Below are positions 1 to 5,541 of a DNA stretch of 6,772 bases, piece after piece. The translations under genes and the position numbers were made by a program. The DNA comes from Spirochaetales bacterium (lineage in GTDB: Bacteria; Spirochaetota; Spirochaetia; SZUA-6; DRHE01), in the NCBI GenBank assembly GCA_016935715.1, contig JAFGQJ010000053.1:1-6772 (forward strand). The letters are read 5' to 3'. The first letter of the stretch is position 1. Every line of letters starts with the position of its first letter. The notes beneath the pieces were generated by a model. It ran no database searches and was not told the origin of the DNA. It saw only the letters and a list, made by a program, of their open reading frames with translations.

Positions 1-1
1 G

Positions 2-775
2 GAGATCCTCGAGATGGCGGAGCGAATCGGGCACGGACGCTTCATGATGAAATCCGCCAAGGACCGGCTGATAAAAGCCAATCTGCGGCTGGTGGTGAGC
101 ATCGCCAAGAAGTACACGAACAGGGGTCTTCATTTCTTCGATCTGGTCCAGGAGGGCAACATCGGTCTGATCAAGGCCGTCGAGAAGTTCGAGTATCGGA
201 AAGGATACAAGTTCTCCACCTATGCAACCTGGTGGATCCGCCAGGCCATCACGCGGTCGATCTCCGATCAGGCGCGGACCATCCGGGTTCCCGTTCACAT
301 GATCGAGCAGATCAACAAGGTCGTGCGGGAGTCGCGGCAGCTGATGCAGGTTCTGGGCCGGGAACCTACCGATGCCGAAGTGGCGGACAAGCTCGGCTGG
401 ACCACCCAAAGGGTCAAGTCGGTCAAGAGCGTTGCCCGGGAGCCGATCTCTCTGGAGACGCCGATCGGCGAGGAGGACGATTCCCTGCTCGGCGATTTCA
501 TCGAAGACAAGGAGATCGAAAATCCCGCCAGCCAGACAGCCTTCAAGCTGCTGCAGGAGCAGCTGGAGGATGTCCTTTATACCCTGCCTCCCAGGGAGCA
601 GGAGGTGCTGAAGATGCGTTTCGGCCTGGAGGACGGTTACTCTTTGACATTGGAGGAGGTCGGACTGTACTTCAACGTAACACGGGAGCGCATCCGGCAG
701 ATTGAAGCCAAGGCGCTGCGGCGGCTGCGGCATCCGAAGCGCAGCCGGCGTCTGAAGGATTATCTGGAACACTAA
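2..775 (+). CDS. rpoD: RNA polymerase primary sigma factor (sigma70/RpoD), C-terminal part, 5' end cut by window
   Basis: This is the promoter-recognition subunit of RNA polymerase, acting in the cytoplasm to direct core enzyme to housekeeping promoters. The frame is open to the window's first codon, so the N-terminal part (region 1 and the non-conserved region) lies outside; ATG14 is internal, not the start. What remains is about 257 codons. Region 2 runs from [16 protein letters not shown] (near base 80) through [15 protein letters not shown] to the -10 recognition segment [18 protein letters not shown] (206-260) and [11 protein letters not shown]. Region 3 includes [15 protein letters not shown], followed by the [10 protein letters not shown] linker. 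Region 4 has [14 protein letters not shown] and the -35-binding helix-turn-helix [20 protein letters not shown] (about 678-740). These match the group 1 sigma signature almost residue for residue, which argues against an alternative sigma factor. The zinc-ribbon gene follows after 12 bases, implying one transcript. Confidence 0.97.
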   Translation, partial: EILEMAERIGHGRFMMKSAKDRLIKANLRLVVSIAKKYTNRGLHFFDLVQEGNIGLIKAVEKFEYRKGYKFSTYATWWIRQAITRSISDQARTIRVPVHMIEQINKVVRESRQLMQVLGREPTDAEVADKLGWTTQRVKSVKSVAREPISLETPIGEEDDSLLGDFIEDKEIENPASQTAFKLLQEQLEDVLYTLPPREQEVLKMRFGLEDGYSLTLEEVGLYFNVTRERIRQIEAKALRRLRHPKRSRRLKDYLEH

Positions 776-787
776 GGGGTAGAGCAC

Positions 788-1633
788 ATGACAATGGATG
801 AAGTTTACACGAAACTGCGTTCTCTCCAGGAGATCCTGGCGGAGAAGTTCGAAATCGAACGGGAGATCGAGGATATACCCAAGATCCTGGCTACGCGCAC
901 CGAGCTGCTCAACAGGATGAAGAAGTCCTACCTGGAGAAAACCCGGGAGTACGAAACCAAGGGCCGATACATAGAGGAGCTGCGGAACAAGGCCATCGAG
1001 GCCGAGCGGGTCCGTGAAGGTTTCGAGCAGCAGATGGATATGATCCAGACCCAGCGCGAATACGAGGCTTTGGACAAGGAGATCAAGGACTCCGGGGAGA
1101 AGGAGCAGGATCTGCGCCGGGACCTGCAGCGGGAAGAGCAGCTGCATCAGGAGATGAAAGTCAACCTGGAAAAAGACGAGACCATGATCAGCAAGCAGGA
1201 GGAGGAGGTCCAGAAAGAACAGTCCCGGATCAAAGAGGCGATCAGCGAAAGAAGCAAGGACCTGAAAGCCCTCGAGAAAAAAGAGAAATCGATTACCCCG
1301 GGTCTGGACGAGGAGATCCTCTTCAAGTTCGAGCGGATCATCAAGAGCAAGGAGGGCACGGGTATCGTGCCGATCGAGCACGGAGTCTGCAGCGGCTGCC
1401 ATATGATCCTCTCCGTACAGTTCGTCAATGACGTGCGCCGGGGAGACGGGATCATGTTCTGCCCCTACTGCAGCCGCATCCTGTTCAACGAAATCGAGGA
1501 GACGGAAGAGCACGGCGAAGAAGAGGAGGAATCCGGGGACGAAGAGGAGGGGGAGGGTGAAGCTGATTCGGATTCGGAGGGCGAAGGAGACTCGGATGAC
1601 GGAGGCGACGACGAAGAGGAGGATGGGGATTGA
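788..1633 (+). CDS. Coiled-coil C4 zinc-ribbon protein with acidic tail (CT398/zf-RING_7-like)
   Basis: This 281-residue protein has no enzymatic signature. Residues 1 to about 180 are almost continuous heptad-rich, highly charged helix, consistent with a long coiled-coil hairpin; a QREYEALDKEI segment near residues 88-98 resembles the family's hairpin region. A C4 zinc ribbon follows: CSGC (Cys201, Cys204) and CPYC (Cys225, Cys228), 20 residues apart, with CSRILF after. From residue 235 there is a 47-residue tail with 30 Asp/Glu and no Lys or Arg. The first two parts fit the zinc-ribbon family that includes Chlamydia CT398. ATG788 is chosen because AAGGGG (774-779) sits 8 bases upstream; ATG794 would be too far from it. 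The gene lies 12 bases after rpoD, so it is probably co-transcribed with it. A role with RNA polymerase or sigma factors is inferred from context and the CT398 precedent; the function is otherwise unknown. Confidence 0.88.
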   Translation: MTMDEVYTKLRSLQEILAEKFEIEREIEDIPKILATRTELLNRMKKSYLEKTREYETKGRYIEELRNKAIEAERVREGFEQQMDMIQTQREYEALDKEIKDSGEKEQDLRRDLQREEQLHQEMKVNLEKDETMISKQEEEVQKEQSRIKEAISERSKDLKALEKKEKSITPGLDEEILFKFERIIKSKEGTGIVPIEHGVCSGCHMILSVQFVNDVRRGDGIMFCPYCSRILFNEIEETEEHGEEEEESGDEEEGEGEADSDSEGEGDSDDGGDDEEEDGD

Positions 1634-1658
1634 CCTCCGCGGGCTTCACTGTCTCGCA

Positions 1659-1688
1659 GACTGTTGATGGACTGATGGACTGTTGATG
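1659..1688 (+). repeat. Three-unit imperfect tandem repeat upstream of rnpB
   Basis: Two identical 11-base copies of GACTGTTGATG (1659-1669 and 1678-1688) flank an 8-base shortened copy, GACTGATG (1670-1677), with no bases between units. The middle copy equals the outer ones with three bases removed. The last copy supplies the proposed -35 element of the rnpB promoter. It could be a replication-slippage product or a site for a regulator; the sequence does not decide between these. Confidence 0.8.
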
Positions 1689-1710
1689 TTTCGCGATTTT
1701 TTACGATAAA
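1683..1710 (+). promoter_or_regulatory. Candidate sigma70 promoter for rnpB
   Basis: TTGATG (1683-1688) matches four of six -35 consensus bases and GATAAA (1705-1710) matches four of six -10 bases, with a 16-base spacer containing the T-rich stretch GATTTTTTA. A start about seven bases after the -10 would fall near 1717, which coincides with the 5' edge of the RNase P RNA P1 helix. That agreement is the main support. The surrounding 82-base gap has no gene and is locally AT-rich compared with the rest of the window. Confidence 0.6.
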
Positions 1711-1715
1711 GTATT

Positions 1716-2117
1716 GGAGGGCAGGTTTGGCCATCGCTGAGAGTGGGGCGCGCAAGCGCGTCGCTTTCAGAGGAAAGTCCGGGCTCCGCAGAGCATGATG
1801 CCGGGTAACTCCCGGGTGACGTGAGCAGCTCGCCAGAGCTGATCAGTCAACAGACAGCGCCACAGAAAACATACCGCCGGGACACCGCTTGACGGTGCCC
1901 CGAGCAAGGGTGAAAAGGCGGGGTAAGAGCCCACCACCCGTTTTGCGGCAACGCACGGGGTACGGCAAGCCTCATCAGGAGCAAAGTCGAGCAGCGGGTC
2001 AGGAGTTGCTCTGGCTCAGAGGGCCCGCGGGTGGACTGCACGAGTGCCGACGGAGACGTCCGGCACCCAGACAGATGATGGCCCGTCGACAGAACCCGGC
2101 TTACCGACCTGCCCTTC
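1716..2117 (+). ncRNA. rnpB: RNase P RNA, bacterial type A
   Basis: This is the catalytic RNA of ribonuclease P, which removes 5' leaders from tRNA precursors. Landmarks appear in the expected order. P1 pairs 1716-1726 with 2107-2117. P2 pairs GGCCATC (1729-1735) with GATGGCC (2077-2083). A P3 hairpin GCGC-GCAA-GCGC spans 1748-1759. The first conserved block GAGGAAAGTCCGGGCTCC (1770-1787) and the last, ACAGAACCCGGCTTA (2089-2103), together form P4. The middle blocks are AGGGTGAAAAGG (1907-1918), GGTAAGAGCCCACC (1922-1935) and GGAGCAAAGTCGAG (1978-1991). GGT near 2030-2032 fits the L15 loop that pairs with the tRNA CCA end. A hairpin at 2044-2066 with a GAGA loop fits P18. At about 402 bases it is slightly longer than the E. 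coli RNA. The exact ends are inferred from P1 pairing and the upstream promoter. Confidence 0.97.
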
Positions 2118-2144
2118 TTTTCGAAGATACGCGGGTTTTCAGTT

Positions 2145-2152
2145 GGGAGGGG
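2145..2152 (+). promoter_or_regulatory. Strong ribosome binding site that sets the TPR gene start
   Basis: GGGAGGGG is a near-perfect Shine-Dalgarno sequence. From the end of GGAGG (2150) there are six bases to CTG2157 and nine to ATA2160, while the first canonical start in frame, GTG2232, is over 80 bases away. It therefore points to a start at about 2157 rather than 2232. Confidence 0.7.
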
Positions 2153-2156
2153 TAAT

Positions 2157-3101
2157 CTGATACTGAACGTCGAGCGATACCGCTACAAAAGGCGGGGCAA
2201 ACGCGGAGGCGGTTGGATCGTTGTAGCCCTGGTGTTTCTCCTCGCCGGTGTTTCGATCCTGGCATGGCGGCTGGATTGGATCAGCCGCATCAGGGGCCGC
2301 ATCCAGCCGGAGCAGGATCTGCAGCCCCTGAGCGAACTGTGGCAGAACCGCCTCTACGACGAGCTCATCAGCCGCTGCGACGACCAGCTGGAGGAAGATC
2401 CCGTGAACGGCCAGCTCCTGGCCTACAGGGGTTTTGCCTATTTCTACAAGGCCGTATCCGAGGTAAACCTGGAGGAGCGCATCCCCTACCTCGATGAGGC
2501 GATCGTGTCCCTCAGGCGCTCCAGGCTGAGCTCGGCGGGCAGCTGGAACGCGGAGACGGACTATATCCTGGGCAAAGCCTACTATCACAAGGGAAAGTAC
2601 TACTACGATCTGACTCTGAAGTACCTGCAGGCGGCCCTGGAGGAGGACTATCAGCGCGAGGACATCTATGACTACCTCGGCCTGGCAGCAACCCAGCTGG
2701 GTCAGCTGGAGGAAGGTCTCGATTACTTTCAGAAGGCTCTGGAGATCAACACGACGGATCTGCTGCTGCTCACCATCGGACAGACCTACCTCCAGGCCGA
2801 GCGCAGCCGGGAAGCCGAGGAATACCTGCTGCGGGCAATCAACAAGACCGAAGATGCCGCCGTGGAGATACGGGCAAGGTTCCTTCTCGGCCAGATTTAT
2901 TTCGAGAGAGAGGATTATTTCAAGGCGGAGAGCCAGTACACGCAGATCCTGGTCGACGATCCGAACTCCAGTGATGCCTACTATTATTTAGGCGAAATCT
3001 ATTCTAATATGAACGATCCAATCCGGGCTCGGGCGCACTGGCGCAAGGCGCTGGCCGTTGATCCGTCCCACTACGGGGCTCGATTGCGATACTATCGTTA
3101 G
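2157..3101 (+). CDS. Membrane-anchored TPR protein, probable CTG start
   Basis: The predicted protein has 314 residues. The N-terminus is strongly basic (YRYKRRGKRGGG, residues 8-19), followed by one hydrophobic helix (about 20-37, WIVVALVFLLAG onward). This suggests an inner-membrane anchor with the rest outside, by the positive-inside rule. After a linker and helical middle part come four tetratricopeptide repeats at roughly 168-201, 202-233, 234-271 and 272-306; YDYLGLAATQLG, YYYLGEIYSN and HWRKALAVDP are typical motifs. TPRs act as protein-binding scaffolds; no catalytic domain is seen. No ATG, GTG or TTG occurs in frame between the rnpB end and GTG2232, which would cut into the membrane helix and has no binding site. 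CTG2157 is preferred, with ATA2160 as the alternative. mreB follows after 27 bases, so a role in the cell envelope or elongation machinery is inferred from context only. Confidence 0.85.
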   Translation: MILNVERYRYKRRGKRGGGWIVVALVFLLAGVSILAWRLDWISRIRGRIQPEQDLQPLSELWQNRLYDELISRCDDQLEEDPVNGQLLAYRGFAYFYKAVSEVNLEERIPYLDEAIVSLRRSRLSSAGSWNAETDYILGKAYYHKGKYYYDLTLKYLQAALEEDYQREDIYDYLGLAATQLGQLEEGLDYFQKALEINTTDLLLLTIGQTYLQAERSREAEEYLLRAINKTEDAAVEIRARFLLGQIYFEREDYFKAESQYTQILVDDPNSSDAYYYLGEIYSNMNDPIRARAHWRKALAVDPSHYGARLRYYR

Positions 3102-3128
3102 CGCAGCAAGACTTGATGGAGGAACCAA

Positions 3129-4163
3129 ATGGGGCTTGGCAAGATGTTTGAAGCCTTTTCAGCTGATATCGGAATCGATCTGGGCACCTGCAACACCCTT
3201 GTGCACGTAAAGGGAAAGGGAATCGTGCTGTCAGAGCCTTCGGTGGTAGCGGTGGAGCGGGGCACCAAACGCGTTGTAGCCGTGGGTACCGAAGCCAAGA
3301 GGATGCTCTGGAAGACCCCGGGGGACATCATCGCGATCCGCCCGATGCGCGACGGCGTGATCGCCGATTTCGAAACAACCGAGAAGATGATCCGCTTTTT
3401 CATCTCCAAGGTGATTCAACGCCGCTGGCTCGTCAAACCGCGAATGGTCATCGGGGTTCCCACCTGCATCACGGAGGTGGAGAAGCGGGCGGTGCGGGAG
3501 AGCGCCGAACAGGCCGGTGCGCGCGAGGTCTACCTCATCGAAGAGTCGATGGCAGCAGCCCTTGGGGCCAACATCCCCATCCTGGAGCCGGCGGGGCACA
3601 TGCTGTGCGACGTGGGCGGGGGGACCACGGAAATATCGGTGATCTCCCTTGGCGGGATCGTCGTAGCCAACGCAATACGGCTCGGCGGGGACGAGTTCGA
3701 CGAGGCAATCATCAAGCACGTCCGCAATATCCACAACCTCATCATCGGAGATCAGACCGCGGAGAACGTCAAGATCACCATCGGCAACACCTCGCCGGAG
3801 AAGACGATCGAGAAAATGGAGATCAAGGGCACCGACGCCATAACCGGCCTTCCGCGGCGCCTGGAGATGGACTCGGTGGAGGTCCGAGAGGCGCTGAAGG
3901 AGCCTACCTACCAGGTGATCGAGGAGATCAAGAAGACCCTCGGAGAAACCCCGCCGGAGCTGGCCGCGGATATCGTGGAGAGGGGCATCGTGATGACCGG
4001 AGGCGGATCACTGCTGAAGGGGTTCCCCAAGCTCGTTTCCAAGGAGACGGGGGTGCCGGTCATTCTGGCGGAAAATCCCCTGCTGTGCGTGGCGATGGGA
4101 GCGGGGAAGTTCCTCGAGAATCTCAAGGACATGGGCAAGCGATTCTACAACGTGCGCTACTAG
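3129..4163 (+). CDS. mreB: Rod shape-determining actin homologue MreB
   Basis: This is the bacterial actin that polymerises under the inner membrane and positions the peptidoglycan elongation machinery. At 344 residues it has the normal family length. The actin-fold ATP-binding motifs are in order: phosphate 1 [12 protein letters not shown] (residues 14-25), connecting motif GVPT (109-112) with EVEKRAV after it, phosphate 2 DVGGGTTEI (161-169), and the adenosine motif [12 protein letters not shown] (287-298). The short amphipathic-looking N-terminus [10 protein letters not shown] could contact the membrane. ATG3129 is supported by GGAGGAA (3118-3124), six bases upstream when measured from GGAGG. 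The gene sits 27 bases after the TPR gene and 17 before mreC. Position 21 is Cys where many MreB proteins have Ala; this may be a lineage variant. DnaK-like or MreB-like paralogues (Mbl) are possible in principle, but linkage to mreC makes MreB the clear call. Confidence 0.97.
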   Translation: MGLGKMFEAFSADIGIDLGTCNTLVHVKGKGIVLSEPSVVAVERGTKRVVAVGTEAKRMLWKTPGDIIAIRPMRDGVIADFETTEKMIRFFISKVIQRRWLVKPRMVIGVPTCITEVEKRAVRESAEQAGAREVYLIEESMAAALGANIPILEPAGHMLCDVGGGTTEISVISLGGIVVANAIRLGGDEFDEAIIKHVRNIHNLIIGDQTAENVKITIGNTSPEKTIEKMEIKGTDAITGLPRRLEMDSVEVREALKEPTYQVIEEIKKTLGETPPELAADIVERGIVMTGGGSLLKGFPKLVSKETGVPVILAENPLLCVAMGAGKFLENLKDMGKRFYNVRY

Positions 4164-4180
4164 GGCCAGCGAAGCGAGCT

Positions 4181-5029
4181 ATGCCGGGTATTCCCAGCTT
4201 TGTCCGTAAAAACAAGAACGGCGTCACCTTTACCGTAATCCTGGTACTGTGCCTGCTGATGATGCTGTTCACCAACCGCAATGTAATCCTTCAACCCAAG
4301 AAGGTGGGGCAATCCTTTTTTTCTGTTTTTCAGATCTCCCTCCATGCCGTTACCAACTGGTTCACGGAAACCGTGACCTCCATACGGGAGCTCAGACGCC
4401 TGCAAACCGAGCTGGAGCAGGCTCGGAGCCGGCTGATGGAGTACGAGCGGGTTTCCCGGGATCTCGCGGGGCTGCGGCGGGAAAATCAGGAGCTGCGCGA
4501 GCAGCTGGGTTTTGCCCGGGATCTGCCTTTCCGCTATATCGCCGCCGAGGTGATCGCCCGGGATCCGGGCAATCAGTTTTCCACCATAATGGTCAACCGC
4601 GGCACCATCCACGGGATGCGTGAGGGGATGCCGGTCATCGCTTTTCAACGGGGACTGCAGGGGCTGGTCGGCAGGGTCGTGCTGGTGTCGCTGGCCACGT
4701 CGACAGTGCAGCCCATTACCGATCCCAACTCCTACGTTGCCGCCCGGCTGCAGAGCTCCAGATTCGACGGATTGATAGCGGGCAGCCAGAGTATGGCGGA
4801 TATGCTCGTGATGAGCTACGTGAAGAAGCTGGCGGTGGAGGAGGTGCAGTACGGCGAGCTGGTCATCACTTCCGGCATGGGCCGGCTGTTCCCCGAGGGG
4901 ATTCATATCGGGCGGGTCAGGGAGATGACGGCCAAGGGATACGAAGCTTCCCTGGAGCTGGAGGTGGAGCCGATCGTCGATTTTTCCCGACTGGAGTTCG
5001 TCTATATCATTGATACGGAACAAAAATGA
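4181..5029 (+). CDS. mreC: Rod shape-determining protein MreC
   Basis: This bitopic inner-membrane protein works mainly in the periplasm, where it binds and activates PBP2 and links it to MreB. The 282-residue product has a basic cytoplasmic start (FVRKNKNG), one membrane helix (about 14-31, VTFTVILVLCLLMMLFTN), a dimerising coiled coil (about 67-109, rich in Leu, Arg and Glu) and the beta-rich MreC domain (about 116-277). That domain includes VIARDPGNQFSTIMVNRG, GLVGRVV, ITDPNSYVAARLQ, and GELVITSGMGRLFPEGIHIG, all typical of the family. ATG4181 is chosen because it comes just after the mreB stop and gives the usual short tail before the membrane helix. The frame is open much further upstream, but only as a GC-driven overlap with mreB. 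The ribosome binding site is weak (GAAGCGAG, 4171-4178), so translation may depend on ribosomes finishing mreB. Its stop overlaps the mreD start. Confidence 0.95.
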   Translation: MPGIPSFVRKNKNGVTFTVILVLCLLMMLFTNRNVILQPKKVGQSFFSVFQISLHAVTNWFTETVTSIRELRRLQTELEQARSRLMEYERVSRDLAGLRRENQELREQLGFARDLPFRYIAAEVIARDPGNQFSTIMVNRGTIHGMREGMPVIAFQRGLQGLVGRVVLVSLATSTVQPITDPNSYVAARLQSSRFDGLIAGSQSMADMLVMSYVKKLAVEEVQYGELVITSGMGRLFPEGIHIGRVREMTAKGYEASLELEVEPIVDFSRLEFVYIIDTEQK

Positions 5030-5541
5030 GCCGGGACCTGAAAGCATTTCTCCTGTCCACGGGAATGATCGCCGGAGCGATCGTGCTGCAGAGCACCCTG
5101 CTGCGCTGGGTGGCCGTGCGCGGAGTGATCCCGGACCCGGGCCTGATCATCCTGGTGTTCGTCGGCATCCGCAGGGGCAGCATGACCGCTCAGCTCAGCG
5201 GGTTCGCAAGCGGCTTGGTCGAAGATTTCCTGAGCCTTTCCCCGCTGGGGTTTCATGCGTTCATCCGCACGGTGGTGGGTTTCCTCTACGGCCTCACCGT
5301 GGGCAGCATTTTCGTGGATCCCATTCTCATGCCGGTTGTCCTGACGCTCGTCGCGACTCTGATCAAAGCCCTCAGCTCCTCCCTCCTGGTGAGCTTTTTG
5401 GCGATCCCCGCTGAAGGTTTCAGCGTATTCACCGGACCGCTCTGGATAGAGATGGGGTACAACGCCGTGCTGGCACCATTCATGTTCGCCCTCCTTGGTA
5501 CGCTGAAGGTCTTCAAGCCTCAGAACAAGGATTGGATATGA
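5026..5541 (+). CDS. mreD: Rod shape-determining protein MreD
   Basis: This is the small polytopic inner-membrane member of the elongasome, acting with MreC to regulate PBP2 and RodA. The 171-residue product has the family's usual length and is hydrophobic nearly throughout, with about five or six membrane segments beginning at roughly residues 7, 35, 75, 100 and 142. The sequence PDPGLIILVFVGIRRG followed by GFASGLVEDFLSLSPLG is the typical MreD core, with conserved Pro-Asp, the Gly-x3-Gly-Leu-x2-Asp pattern and Leu-Gly. The start codon overlaps the mreC stop as ATGA (5026-5029), and the stop overlaps the mrdA start in the same way. The only upstream binding sequence is a modest GGAA (5017-5020), so translational coupling is likely. 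Sequence conservation in this family is low, so the call rests on topology, core motif and position together. Confidence 0.93.
   Translation: MSRDLKAFLLSTGMIAGAIVLQSTLLRWVAVRGVIPDPGLIILVFVGIRRGSMTAQLSGFASGLVEDFLSLSPLGFHAFIRTVVGFLYGLTVGSIFVDPILMPVVLTLVATLIKALSSSLLVSFLAIPAEGFSVFTGPLWIEMGYNAVLAPFMFALLGTLKVFKPQNKDWI

Noticed and set aside
14..16. ATG14 as the start of a short sigma factor.
   Set aside because: The frame is open to the window edge and the encoded region begins within conserved sigma region 1.2/2, so the gene is cut by the window rather than starting here.
2114..2126. Small hairpin CTTC/GAAG considered as an rnpB terminator.
   Set aside because: The stem has only four pairs, is not GC-rich and is not followed by a T run.
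1889..2155. Possible small protein of 88 residues on the plus strand.
   Set aside because: It lies inside the RNase P RNA, whose conserved blocks and helices explain the sequence; the translation is Arg/Pro-rich with no features.
2139..2588. 149-codon minus-strand open frame opposite the TPR gene.
   Set aside because: It is antisense to a coding region with clear membrane and TPR features and shows no motif of its own.
2980..3012. AT-rich patch with TATTCT and TAATAT, considered as a promoter for mreB.
   Set aside because: No reasonable -35 element lies 15-19 bases upstream, and the patch encodes the conserved TPR segment YYYLGEIYSNMN, which explains its base composition.
3605..4180. Open frame extending mreC far upstream across mreB, suggesting a longer protein.
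   Set aside because: It lies in a different frame over clear MreB coding sequence, its translation is Arg/Gly-rich low-complexity, and MreC proteins normally have a short cytoplasmic start, as given by ATG4181.
4160..5047. 295-codon minus-strand open frame opposite mreC.
   Set aside because: It mirrors the whole mreC gene almost exactly, has no recognisable motif, and MreC on the plus strand is well supported.
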